This document shows positions 27,910 to 35,692 of a stretch of DNA of 64,000 nucleotides, piece by piece; position 1 is the stretch's first letter, and each line of letters starts with the position of its first letter. The position numbers were made by a program, and so were the translations under genes. Source of the stretch: Sporobacter termitidis DSM 10068 (GTDB lineage Bacteria > Bacillota > Clostridia > Oscillospirales > Oscillospiraceae). The DNA is taken from contig NZ_FQXV01000007.1 of NCBI RefSeq assembly GCF_900130065.1, positions 124,001-188,000 on the forward strand, given 5' to 3'. Below the pieces are notes generated by a model. The model was not told where the DNA came from. It saw only the letters and a program-made list of their open reading frames with translations, and searched no databases.

Positions 27910-28068
27910 GGGAGACCAACAGACAATCCCAAGACAACCATGTTCCGTGCTCGTCTTGATGACGAGACTATCAAAAAGCTCAATGAATCCGCTGAAACAC
28001 TGAACGTTACAAAATCAGATGTGGTTCGCCAAGGAATTGATCTTGTTCACAAAAGCCTCAAAAAATAA
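27910..28068 (+). CDS. Ribbon-helix-helix protein, copy 1, 5' end damaged
   Basis: The frame open from 27898 encodes GRPTDNPKTTMFRARLDDET... ending HKSLKK at the TAA 28066-28068. It aligns along its length with the intact RHH protein at 34189-34368, which begins MGEKKLGRPTDNPKEI. Here no start codon precedes GRPTDNPK; the first in-frame ATG is 27940, giving 42 residues that still contain the RHH core (beta strand FRARLD, two helices). There is no ribosome site at that ATG. The damaged end coincides with the right border of the foreign segment. The conserved repeat follows the stop directly. Confidence 0.65.
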   Translation, partial: GRPTDNPKTTMFRARLDDETIKKLNESAETLNVTKSDVVRQGIDLVHKSLKK

Positions 28069-28151
28069 AGGAAGCGGCGCTCACCCACAAAGCTTACGCC
28101 ACTTCCCCACCGACAGATGCCCTAAGGCAAATGCAGCGTAAATATTATAGC
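28069..28151 (+). repeat. Two-hairpin intergenic repeat, copy 1
   Basis: It starts at the stop codon of RHH copy 1. Hairpin 1 pairs 28070-28079 with 28097-28106 (GGAAGCGGCG / CGCCACTTCC, one C-A mismatch). Hairpin 2 pairs ATGCC-type arms around CTAA (about 28115-28134). It ends GCGTAAATATTATA. Copies 2 and 3 are at 34369-34452 and 35693-35770. Confidence 0.8.
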
Positions 28152-28208
28152 ATGCGCTGTAAAACCTTTCAAGCAATGTCGGATAACGTCAACGAAAGGA
28201 AGCGTGTC

Positions 28209-28493
28209 ATGATTATACGGCAGTTAAAACAAGATCAGTATGAGTGCCTGCAGCACTCTCTGACGAAGACAGCCCATGCCGGGCCCTTGGATGCAAGCTG
28301 CACCGTGGATATGACAGTCAACGGCGTGGAGTACGCCGTAAAGCTGCAGCCGGAGAAGCATTGTAAGATGGCGGTTTTGCAGGTGCTCAGAATCGGCCGG
28401 GGCGAGACGGGCCCGCATTTTGAGCTGATAACGAAAGGCGCTCTGCTGTCCTCATTTCTCGAATTGCTCATCTACCAGGGCGCGAGTCGGTGA
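28209..28493 (+). CDS. Unrecognised 94-residue protein, copy 1 of cassette
   Basis: 94 residues starting MIIRQLKQDQYECLQ. AAAGGAAG lies about six bases before the ATG at 28209, which decides the start; the frame stays open upstream to 28131. The core (CTVDMTVNGVEYAVKLQPEKHC, then a probable helix) looks like a small alpha/beta fold. I know no family for it. A second copy, about two-thirds identical and of equal length, lies at 34511-34795. Both follow an RHH gene and the same two-hairpin repeat. Its partner role is inferred from this repeated arrangement only. Confidence 0.7.
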   Translation: MIIRQLKQDQYECLQHSLTKTAHAGPLDASCTVDMTVNGVEYAVKLQPEKHCKMAVLQVLRIGRGETGPHFELITKGALLSSFLELLIYQGASR

Positions 28494-28515
28494 AAAGCCC
28501 CGAATGGCCATAACG

Positions 28516-28560
28516 ACAAGAACAGACTGACGATATCTCAGTCTGTTCTTGTTTGTGCGT
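28516..28560. terminator. Bidirectional terminator between cassette copy 1 and the TRAP operon
   Basis: A perfect 15-bp inverted repeat (28516-28530 / 28538-28552), then TTGTGCGTTTTC on the plus strand. It lies between convergent genes. Confidence 0.8.
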
Positions 28561-28601
28561 TTTCTTTCAGAAGGGCTCATATCGTCCAGCCGGCCGGACG
28601 G

Positions 28602-29114
28602 TCAAACTGCCGGCTTCTCTGTTTTCTTCTCGTCGTCCTTCTGCGTGATGAGCTCGATGCCGTGGAGCAGCACCGTGAATGCGTACAGGAAGAGCGCCAC
28701 CGTGACGACGGCCACAAACGGCCAGTGCGGGATGCGCAGGATCTGCGTCGCCGCGCCGGAGCTGTACGTGGAGCCGATGTTGCCGAGCATCGCGTAGAAG
28801 AGCAGCATCAGGATTCCCGCGGAGAGCAAATACATGACGACCTCCGTGATTTTCTTGAGCAGCCTCGGAAACATATTGACGAACATATCCACACGGATAT
28901 GCCCTCTGTCCGACTCAAGAAATGCCAGGCCGCAAAAGACGATGAGAATCAGGAAAAGCTCCGTGAGGTCCTGACTGTCCGGAATGCCGCCCAGGGGCGT
29001 TTTGCGCATGATGGTGTCAACCGTGATCATACACATCAGGACAAAGAGCGCCGCCATCGCGATGTAGCACACCTTCAGGTTGATTGAATCAACAATTTTC
29101 AATGCCTTTTTCAA
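28602..29114 (-). CDS. TRAP transporter small permease (DctQ-type)
   Basis: 170 residues with four membrane helices (about 16-38, 50-68, 86-108, 128-150). The ESDRGHIRVDMF motif after helix 2 is characteristic of DctQ subunits. It forms the membrane complex with DctM and accepts substrate from DctP. It is the last gene of a dctM-dctP-dctQ operon on the minus strand, an order less usual than P-Q-M. The C-terminus is a charged Lys/Glu tail. Confidence 0.92.
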   Translation of the reverse strand: MKKALKIVDSINLKVCYIAMAALFVLMCMITVDTIMRKTPLGGIPDSQDLTELFLILIVFCGLAFLESDRGHIRVDMFVNMFPRLLKKITEVVMYLLSAGILMLLFYAMLGNIGSTYSSGAATQILRIPHWPFVAVVTVALFLYAFTVLLHGIELITQKDDEKKTEKPAV

Positions 29115-29168
29115 AGCGTTTACCTCCTCGTGCCGCGTATAGTATGCCCAGGCATAGTTCCATACAGG

Positions 29169-30248
29169 TTATTGCTTGGTCAGCTCAATGATTTTGTCGT
29201 AAAGCTTCTGGCCAGCGTCGCCTTTTTCGGCAATCCACTGCTTTGTGACCTTGTCGGCCGCGTCGACGAGCTTTTGATGCTCGGCGTCGGAAAGCTTGTA
29301 GACTGTGCCGCCCGCCTCCTCGATCGACTTCGTCGTGGTGGCCTTCATGTCGTCCCACGCATCCTTCATCAGCTCCAGCGCCGCCTGGCCGCTGCACGCG
29401 TCAATGACCGCCTTGTTTTCGGCGGAGAGGCTGTCGTACTTGGCCTGGTTCATCAGGAAATAGTACGTGTTGTACTGCACCTGCTCATCTGCGAAATATT
29501 TTGCGCAGTTGTCGTAGAGCCGGAAGGATTCAATGCCGTGCCAGTCGGTCACGGCGCCGTCAAACGCGCCGTTTTGCAGGTTTTGAAACAGCTCGTTGAT
29601 CGGGCAGGCCTTGCCGGTCGCGCCGAACTCGCCCAGCCAGTTCACAAGCGGCGCAACCGAGGCGCGGATGGTCATGCCCTTGAAGTCGGCCGTCGTTTCA
29701 AGCTGCTTCTTCGCCGTGGTGATCGGCGCGTCGCAGTTGGAACGAATCAGGATGACCTTGGTGCCGCTGTAGCCCGAGTCGCTCTGCAGGAGCTCGGTAT
29801 TCATCCAGACGTCCATCATGACGTCGCTGGCCTGGGCCGCGCTCGTATAGGGCAGATACGGCAGAGAGAGGCCGTCCGTCATCGGGAACTGCCCGGAATA
29901 GAAGGATTGCAGGCCCCAGGCGATGTCGACCCCGCCGTCCTTTACCTTATCCAGCGACTCCGTCGGCTTGGCAATCGATCCGCCGTTGTTGACAATGACC
30001 TTGATGCGGCCCTTGCTTTTCTCAAAGACCATGTCCGCCCAGGCGTGGCAGTATTGCCCCGGCAGGCTGTTGTCCGGATCATGCTGCGTGAGCATGAGTG
30101 TCACTTCCGGTTTCTCGGCAAAGCCTTCCTGGGACGCAGGGGCGCCGCTGCTGCCGCTGGTGTTGGCGGGAGCCTTGACGCCGCAGGAGCTGAGAACCAT
30201 GATGAATGTCATGACAAGTGCCAATGCTGCGACCAATTTTTTCTTCAT
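29169..30248 (-). CDS. TRAP transporter substrate-binding lipoprotein (DctP-type)
   Basis: 359 residues. A lipoprotein signal peptide ends at VLSSCG (Cys22), followed by a Gly/Ser linker. The DctP domain (about 45-355) includes WADMVFEKSKGRIKV, a substrate-contact Arg region (GMTIRAS) and the GAVTDWHGIESF motif. Family substrates are carboxylates and related organic acids; the nearby OadB-type sodium pump fits dicarboxylate use but does not prove it. It is 54 bp before dctQ and 85 bp after dctM. Confidence 0.94.
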   Translation of the reverse strand: MKKKLVAALALVMTFIMVLSSCGVKAPANTSGSSGAPASQEGFAEKPEVTLMLTQHDPDNSLPGQYCHAWADMVFEKSKGRIKVIVNNGGSIAKPTESLDKVKDGGVDIAWGLQSFYSGQFPMTDGLSLPYLPYTSAAQASDVMMDVWMNTELLQSDSGYSGTKVILIRSNCDAPITTAKKQLETTADFKGMTIRASVAPLVNWLGEFGATGKACPINELFQNLQNGAFDGAVTDWHGIESFRLYDNCAKYFADEQVQYNTYYFLMNQAKYDSLSAENKAVIDACSGQAALELMKDAWDDMKATTTKSIEEAGGTVYKLSDAEHQKLVDAADKVTKQWIAEKGDAGQKLYDKIIELTKQ

Positions 30249-30333
30249 GTTCGTTTCCCCCTTTTATTATGGACTTTGCTTCTGATATCACCAAACGAAG
30301 CCCGGCCGCGCCGGTTTGATGTCGCCTTTTCCG

Positions 30334-31635
30334 TCATGTGTTCAGGATCGACGGCAGCCATGTGGAGATCGGCTCTACGTAGATAAAGAGGATCGTCGCG
30401 GCGGCGAGCATGATGAGGAACGGGAAAGACGCCTTGAAGACGGACATCAGCGGCACTTTCGCGATGCCGCTCATTATGTAGCACGGAATGCCGTCCGGCG
30501 GCGAGATGAGCCCGATGAGCATGCACATGACCATGATCACGCCGAACCACAGCGGATTCCAGTTCATCGCCAGCACGAGCGGCCAGAAGATCGGCGTCAG
30601 GATCGTGATGAGCGGCAGCGTATCGATGCACATGCCGAGCACCAGATAAACCGCCACGACGATCCAGAGCACGACGTACGGCGAGGTCCCCATGGTCGAG
30701 AGCGATTCCGCAAGCACCGCGGGCATCTGCGTCATAGCCAGAAACGTGCCGAAGATATTCGCGCCGATCATGATAATGAAAATCATGACGGTCGTCTTGA
30801 TGGAATCCTTGAGGGAGCGCCAAATGTTTGCAAAGCTCGCTTTCCTGCGGATGGCCATGATGATGAAGGATCCGAACGCGCCAATCGCGCCGCCCTCGCT
30901 CGGGCTGAAAAAGCCGCTGAAAATGCCGCCCAGCACGAGGATGAACAAAACCGCGAATCCGAGAATGCCTTTGAGCGACCTGACTTTTTCCCTGAACGTG
31001 AATTTTTCGCCCTGTGGCATGGCTTCCGGGTCGCGCTTGGCCATGATCACAACGGTCACGAAAGAGAGCCCGATGACAATGATCGCGGGGATGATGCCCG
31101 CCGCAAACATTTTGCCGACGGAAACGCCCGCCATCGTACAATAGACGATGAAGCCGATGCTGGGCGGAATGAGCAGGCCAAACGCGGAGCTTGACGCGAT
31201 GATGCCGGCGGATACCACCGGTTTATACCTGTAGCGCGTCATCTCAGGGAAGCAGACGGTGCCGATGGTCGCTGTTGTCGCTGTGGCCGACCCGCAGAAG
31301 CAGTGAAACAGCGAGGACGTGCCGATCGCGACAAAGCCAAGCCCGCCGCGGAAGCGCCCGAGCCATTTGTAGCAGGTGTCAAACAGCTCGGCGGTGATGC
31401 CGGAGTACATCGCGAAATTCCCCATCAGCATGAACAGGGGGATGACCGCGAGCGTGAACGATGAAACCGTATTCCATGAGATGGTCTTAAGCTCCGACAA
31501 CGCCGGGTCAAAGCCTCGCAATAATAGCATCCCGACGAACCCCGCCACCATGAGCGAAAGCCCGATATGCTGGCCCAATGCAAGCAGCCCCAGAAAAATC
31601 ACAATTCCTATAATGCTGATTATAATTGGATCCAT
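30334..31635 (-). CDS. TRAP transporter large permease (DctM-type)
   Basis: 433 residues, about twelve membrane helices. Signature stretches include VIPLFMLMGNFAMYSG, CGSATATTATIG and GLLIPPSIGFIVY in the first half, and LGMCIDTLPLITILTPIFWPL in the second. It is the Na+- or H+-coupled translocation subunit. It is the first gene of the operon on the minus strand. The 315-bp interval to the divergent oadB-like gene (31636-31950) is AT-rich and should hold both promoters, but I see no clear consensus in it. Confidence 0.94.
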   Translation of the reverse strand: MDPIIISIIGIVIFLGLLALGQHIGLSLMVAGFVGMLLLRGFDPALSELKTISWNTVSSFTLAVIPLFMLMGNFAMYSGITAELFDTCYKWLGRFRGGLGFVAIGTSSLFHCFCGSATATTATIGTVCFPEMTRYRYKPVVSAGIIASSSAFGLLIPPSIGFIVYCTMAGVSVGKMFAAGIIPAIIVIGLSFVTVVIMAKRDPEAMPQGEKFTFREKVRSLKGILGFAVLFILVLGGIFSGFFSPSEGGAIGAFGSFIIMAIRRKASFANIWRSLKDSIKTTVMIFIIMIGANIFGTFLAMTQMPAVLAESLSTMGTSPYVVLWIVVAVYLVLGMCIDTLPLITILTPIFWPLVLAMNWNPLWFGVIMVMCMLIGLISPPDGIPCYIMSGIAKVPLMSVFKASFPFLIMLAAATILFIYVEPISTWLPSILNT

Positions 31636-31950
31636 GAGCTTCTTCCAACCTTTCGAGTTAAAATCACGCAGGGATAACCAAAAAATCCCACATAATACGA
31701 TATTACAAACAATTTACATATATGTCAATAAATTTCATACATTGCGGCAATAAATAAATCGAATACGGCAATAACGAATTAAAATATGGCGGAATCTACA
31801 AAAATCAAAACATATATTAAAACTATCATCGACCCGACCGGTAAGGCGGCAGCTTTTACAGGCATAGAGCCCCCAATAACGGCCGGCCTTGCCGCTGACG
31901 GTGACCTTATGATATAATTATTGGCATTATAGTGTGTATATGGAGGGGTT

Positions 31951-33165
31951 ATGGAGACATTGCAGTCGCTTTTTTCCGGCGTATTCGAATTCCACTGGCA
32001 ATTTCTTCTTATGTATGCCATAGGGGGCGCTCTTATTTATCTCGCCATCGCCAAGGATTACGAGCCGATGCTCCTGCTGCCCATCGGCTTCGGCGCAATT
32101 TTGGCGAATCTGCCCCTCAACGCGGTCTGGGGGGGAGAGGACGGCGCGGGTGTCCTGCGGCTCCTCTATAACGCCGGAATACTGACGGAGCTTTTCCCGG
32201 TACTTATTTTCATCGGCATCGGCGCGATGACGGACTTCCGGCCGCTCTTCTCGACGCCCAAGATGGTCTTCTTCGGGGCGGCGGCGCAGTTCGGCATCTT
32301 TGCCACCATTATCGCCGTGCTGGGGCTGACGGCTCTTTTTCCGGCCCTGAAGGACAACATTATCCAGCTGGGGCTCAGTCAGGAGGCCTTCAAGGACGCG
32401 ACGCCTCTGGAGATACTCATCAAAGCGGCCGCCGCGATCGGGATCATCGGCACGGCGGACGGGCCTACCTCCATTGTCGTGGCGGGCAAATTCGCGCCGC
32501 AGCTCCTGGGGCCCATCTCTGTGGCGGCGTATTCCTACATGGCGCTGGTGCCGATCATCCAGCCTCCCGTCATCAAGGCGCTGACCACAAAAAAAGAACG
32601 CTGCATCGAGATGGAATACAGTGAAAAAAAGATTTCAAAAACGGCGATGATTATTTTCCCGATCGCCGTCACGGTGGTTGTCGCGCTTATTGCGCCCCCC
32701 AGCGCGCCGCTGATCGGGCTTTTGATGTTCGGCAACCTGATCAAGGAATGCGGCGTTCTTGAGCGTCTCAACAAAGCGGCGCAGAACGAGCTGGCCAACA
32801 TCGTCACGCTGCTCCTGGGCATCACCATCGGCGCGACGATGGAGTATTCCGCGTTCCTGCAGCCTGTCACGATCGCCATCCTCGCCCTGGGGCTTGTCGC
32901 CTTCGTATTCGATACGGCCGGCGGGGTGCTCTTCGCCAAGCTTTTGAATGTGTTTTCCAAGAAGAAGATCAACCCCATGATCGGCGCTGCCGGTATTTCC
33001 GCATTTCCGATGTCGGCCCGGCTCGTGCAGAAGATGTACAAAAATGAAAACCCCGGCCATTTTATCCTGATGCAGGCGGTCAGCGCCAATGTATCCGGCC
33101 AGCTGGGCTCCGTTGTCGCCGGAAGCCTGATCCTGACTCTCGTGCCCATGCTGCTGGGCCATTAA
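31951..33165 (+). CDS. Sodium-translocating decarboxylase beta subunit (OadB/GcdB family)
   Basis: 404 residues, around ten membrane helices. Family markers are present: IGIGAMTDFRPL, the GTADGPTSI motif with the Na+-binding Asp, and NVSGQLGSVVAGS near the end. The subunit pumps Na+ out while decarboxylating carboxybiotin carried by an alpha subunit. No alpha or biotin-carrier gene is in the window; only a small gamma-like gene follows 12 bp later. The divergent TRAP operon may supply a carboxylate substrate. GGAGGGG precedes the ATG. Confidence 0.92.
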   Translation: METLQSLFSGVFEFHWQFLLMYAIGGALIYLAIAKDYEPMLLLPIGFGAILANLPLNAVWGGEDGAGVLRLLYNAGILTELFPVLIFIGIGAMTDFRPLFSTPKMVFFGAAAQFGIFATIIAVLGLTALFPALKDNIIQLGLSQEAFKDATPLEILIKAAAAIGIIGTADGPTSIVVAGKFAPQLLGPISVAAYSYMALVPIIQPPVIKALTTKKERCIEMEYSEKKISKTAMIIFPIAVTVVVALIAPPSAPLIGLLMFGNLIKECGVLERLNKAAQNELANIVTLLLGITIGATMEYSAFLQPVTIAILALGLVAFVFDTAGGVLFAKLLNVFSKKKINPMIGAAGISAFPMSARLVQKMYKNENPGHFILMQAVSANVSGQLGSVVAGSLILTLVPMLLGH

Positions 33166-33177
33166 GGAGGTTTAAGC

Positions 33178-33321
33178 ATGGAGAGCATAAAGATTGCCCT
33201 GGAGCTGATGGGCTATGGACTTGGAGGCGTGTTTGTCTCATTAATCCTCCTGTATGCCGTGATTCTCATTACGAGACGGCTCTTTAAGCCGGAAAGCGAA
33301 ACAGAAACGGAAGACAGCTGA
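33178..33321 (+). CDS. Small OadG-type gamma subunit of a sodium-pump decarboxylase
   Basis: 47 residues starting MESIKIALELMGYGLGGVFV. One membrane helix (about 11-33) is followed by an acidic tail (SETETEDS). This is the layout of oxaloacetate decarboxylase gamma chains, which join alpha and beta subunits. AAGGAGG lies seven bases upstream and the oadB-like stop is 12 bp away, so they are co-transcribed. It is shorter than typical OadG (about 80 residues) and lacks a His-rich zinc tail. Confidence 0.8.
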   Translation: MESIKIALELMGYGLGGVFVSLILLYAVILITRRLFKPESETETEDS

Positions 33322-33418
33322 AATCGGGCCGTCGCATAACATCCGCACATTCAGATGCATATGCCCTATTTTGTTCTTTTAGTTCACCTAATAAATCCAT
33401 AATGATATGTCCGGCGCC

Positions 33419-34033
33419 CTATTTCCCAGCATCCTTCATGTATTCTTCCCGCTGCATGTGCCAGTATCGGCGGTCCTCGTCCGTGATGGAGCGCAGCGTT
33501 TTGCAGGGATTTCCGGCCGCGATGACGCCGCTTGGGATATCCTTTGTCACAATGGCGCCGGAGCCGATCACCACATTGCTGCCGATGGTGACGCCGGGAT
33601 TGATCACCGTATTTCCGCCGACCCACACGTCGTTGCCGATGGCAACAGGCTTGCCGTATTCGAGGCCGGTTGCCCGGACCTCCGCGTCAATAGGGTGCGC
33701 GGCGGTATAAACGCCGACACGGGGGCCGAAGAAAACATTATCGCCGATGGTCACGGGGCACACGTCAATGATGATGCAGTCGTAATTGGCATAGAAATTT
33801 TCTCCCACATAAATATGGCGGCCATAGTCGCAATGAAAGGCCGGCTCGATCCAGATATTTTCGCCGGTTGCGCCGAACAGCTCTTTCAAATAAGCAACGC
33901 GCTGATCAGCCTCATCCTCGCCGGTCTGGTTAAACAGGCGTGTGAGGCGCCTTGCGTTCTTATTATCCCGCATCAGCGCCTCGTCCCGCGCGATATACAA
34001 TTTACCCGCAAGCATTTTTTCTTTTTCCGTCAT
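33419..34033 (-). CDS. Maltose/galactoside O-acetyltransferase family protein
   Basis: 204 residues. The N-terminal Mac domain (MTEKEKMLAGKLYIARDEAL) is followed by a left-handed beta-helix of hexapeptide repeats (about 60-185) with the catalytic His in VYTAAHPIDAEVR. The family transfers acetyl groups from acetyl-CoA to the 6-hydroxyl of sugars. The genomic context gives no substrate. Monocistronic on the minus strand, convergent with the oadB-oadG pair. Confidence 0.92.
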   Translation of the reverse strand: MTEKEKMLAGKLYIARDEALMRDNKNARRLTRLFNQTGEDEADQRVAYLKELFGATGENIWIEPAFHCDYGRHIYVGENFYANYDCIIIDVCPVTIGDNVFFGPRVGVYTAAHPIDAEVRATGLEYGKPVAIGNDVWVGGNTVINPGVTIGSNVVIGSGAIVTKDIPSGVIAAGNPCKTLRSITDEDRRYWHMQREEYMKDAGK

Positions 34034-34072
34034 AATCGAACCTTCTTTACAATTGATCTTAGATTCCGATAT

Positions 34073-34103
34073 ACAGGGGAAGCCGTTATTGGCTATCCCC
34101 TGT
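34073..34103. promoter_or_regulatory. Inverted repeat upstream of RHH copy 2
   Basis: ACAGGGG-A-AGCC (34073-34084), six bases, GGCT-AT-CCCCTGT (34091-34103). It lies between the divergent acetyltransferase and RHH genes, 25 bp before the RHH -35 box. It could be an RHH operator or a minor hairpin. Confidence 0.4.
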
Positions 34104-34127
34104 TCTGTAATTTATATGCAAATAGTA

Positions 34128-34156
34128 TTGACTTTTGTGGGTCTTTAATATATATT
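34128..34156 (+). promoter_or_regulatory. SigmaA promoter of RHH copy 2
   Basis: TTGACT (34128-34133), a 17-bp spacer and TATATT (34151-34156), 32 bp before the start codon. Confidence 0.75.
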
Positions 34157-34188
34157 CTAGTTACCGGCCCACATAAAGGAGGTGAACA

Positions 34189-34368
34189 ATGGGCGAGAAA
34201 AAATTAGGTCGTCCAACCGATAATCCCAAGGAGATTGTTTTAAAAATCCGTCTTGATAAAGATACGTCAAAAAAGCTGGAAGAATGCAGCGAGAAGATGG
34301 ACGCATCGAAGGCCGAGGTAGTAAGACAAGGGATTCATAAGATACATGACGACCTCAACAAAAAATAA
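34189..34368 (+). CDS. Ribbon-helix-helix DNA-binding protein, copy 2 (intact)
   Basis: 59 residues with AAAGGAGGTGA before the ATG. A basic N-terminus (MGEKKLGRPTDNPKEIV) leads to an RHH fold: strand LKIRLD, helix 1 KDTSKKLEECSEKM, then helix 2 KAEVVRQGIHKIHDDL. It resembles CopG/Arc-type repressors, which bind as dimers and often act as antitoxins or plasmid/element regulators. The two-hairpin repeat and the 94-residue gene follow directly. Paralogue of the damaged gene at 27910-28068. Confidence 0.85.
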   Translation: MGEKKLGRPTDNPKEIVLKIRLDKDTSKKLEECSEKMDASKAEVVRQGIHKIHDDLNKK

Positions 34369-34452
34369 AGGAAGCGGCGCGCTCCCATCAAAGATCACGC
34401 CACTTCCCCACCCGACAGATGCCCGAAGGCAAATGCAGCGTAAATATTATAC
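34369..34452 (+). repeat. Two-hairpin intergenic repeat, copy 2
   Basis: It starts at the stop codon of RHH copy 2. Hairpin 1 arms are GGAAGCGGCG and CGCCACTTCC around an 18-base loop. Hairpin 2 has GATGCCC / GGCAAATGC arms. It ends GCGTAAATATTATA. Nearly identical to copy 1 outside the loop of hairpin 1. Confidence 0.8.
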
Positions 34453-34510
34453 CATGCGCCGCGGGGCCTTTCAAGCAATGTCGGATGACGTCAATGAAAG
34501 GATGCGTTTT

Positions 34511-34795
34511 ATGATTATACGGCAGTTAAAACAGCAGCATTATGAGCGGCTTCACGATTATCTGGCGCGAAACGCCCACGCGGAGCCCTTGGACGCGGGC
34601 TGCACTGTGCGCCTGAGCGTCAACGGCGTGGACTACGCGGTAAAGATTCAGCCGGAGAAGCATTGCCGGATGGCGGTTTTGCAGGCGCTGCGCATTGACC
34701 GGGACGGGGCGGGGCCCCGTTATGAGCTGATAACGAAAGGCAATCTGCTGTCCTCATTTCTCGAAATACTCATCGACCAGGGCGCAAGTCAGTAA
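34511..34795 (+). CDS. Unrecognised 94-residue protein, copy 2 of cassette
   Basis: 94 residues starting MIIRQLKQQHYERLHDYL; the start at 34511 is chosen to match copy 1. Conserved between the copies: the first eight residues, VNGVxYAVKxQPEKHCxMAVLQ, and ELITKGxLLSSFLExLIxQGAS at the C-terminus. Substitutions are largely conservative (K/R, D/E, I/L), which suggests selection on the protein. The frame is open upstream through the repeat, and that part is also partly conserved. No known family. A strong terminator follows. Confidence 0.72.
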   Translation: MIIRQLKQQHYERLHDYLARNAHAEPLDAGCTVRLSVNGVDYAVKIQPEKHCRMAVLQALRIDRDGAGPRYELITKGNLLSSFLEILIDQGASQ

Positions 34796-34822
34796 TCAAA
34801 TGCCATTGGTTTTATAAAGCGA

Positions 34823-34862
34823 AAACGACGATTTTCCGTCTGGAAAGTCGTCGTTTCTTTTT
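34823..34862 (+). terminator. Terminator of cassette copy 2
   Basis: A 15-bp stem (34823-34837 / 34842-34856, one T-G pair) with a four-base loop is followed by CTTTTT. Confidence 0.9.
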
Positions 34863-34928
34863 AAACGACAGCATATCATATAGCAATTACAGCAATGAAA
34901 TATTGTTTTTCGAAAGGCAGTGATACGC

Positions 34929-35666
34929 ATGCCCCCATGCCCTGCGGATACATATCCATATGTCATCCGCCCCGGAGATTCTTTGTGGCTGATCGCACAG
35001 CGCTTCCAAACGACCATTCAGGATATCTCGTTGGCAAATCCCGGACTGGATATTAACAATCTGTACATCGGGCAGATGATCTGCATCCCCCAGAGGTACA
35101 GCCGGCCGGCTCCCCCGGTGGGTATCAGCAGCACGGAACAGACGCTGAGCAACCATGTGCGGCTACTGTGGGAACAGCATGTCTATTGGACGAGGATGCT
35201 CATACTCAGCATCGCCTTTGGATTGCCGGACGCGGAATTTGTGACGCATCGGCTCCTGCGCAACCCCAGCGATTTTGAAGCAGCGCTGAGACCTTTTTAC
35301 GGAGAGGGTATTGCCTCGAAATTTGCAGAACTGCTTACAAGTCACCTCACAATTGCCGCCGAACTCGTCAAAGCGGCAAAAGCGGGCGACAGTGCCGCAG
35401 CCACCGATGCCGAAAAACGATGGTACGCTAACGCGGATCAGATTGCGGCCTTCCTTGGCGGCGTCAACCCGTTTTGGTCGGCGCAGGATTGGCAGAGAAT
35501 GCTGTACGATCACCTCGCCATGACGAAAACCGAAGCCGTCGATATCTTGACCCAAAGGTATGCGGACAGCATCAGCACGTTTGAAAACATTGAACAGCAG
35601 GCCATGGCAATGGCCGACACAATGACACAGGGCATCGTCAAACAATTTCCTCAGTATTTCAGTTAG
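34929..35666 (+). CDS. LysM protein with uncharacterised C-terminal helical domain
   Basis: 245 residues. No signal peptide. One LysM domain (about 10-56; YVIRPGDSLWLIAQRF, ending MICIP) binds peptidoglycan or spore-wall glycan. After a short Pro linker, about 180 helical residues (LLWEQHVYWTRMLILSIAFG, KRWYANADQIAAFL, then MADTMTQGIVKQF) match a domain I recall as stand-alone proteins in Bacilli, of no known function. Without a signal it may be deposited inside a sporulating mother cell, for example on the spore surface; this is inference. GTG 34920 is an alternative start. Repeat copy 3 follows. Confidence 0.75.
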   Translation: MPPCPADTYPYVIRPGDSLWLIAQRFQTTIQDISLANPGLDINNLYIGQMICIPQRYSRPAPPVGISSTEQTLSNHVRLLWEQHVYWTRMLILSIAFGLPDAEFVTHRLLRNPSDFEAALRPFYGEGIASKFAELLTSHLTIAAELVKAAKAGDSAAATDAEKRWYANADQIAAFLGGVNPFWSAQDWQRMLYDHLAMTKTEAVDILTQRYADSISTFENIEQQAMAMADTMTQGIVKQFPQYFS

Positions 35667-35692
35667 AAAAAACCCAAAGAAATGGCCTCAGT

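Noticed and set aside
28131-28208. N-terminal extension of the 94-residue protein through the repeat
   Set aside because: The frame is open and partly conserved, but the clear ribosome site and the best conservation begin at the later ATG; the upstream part overlaps the repeat.
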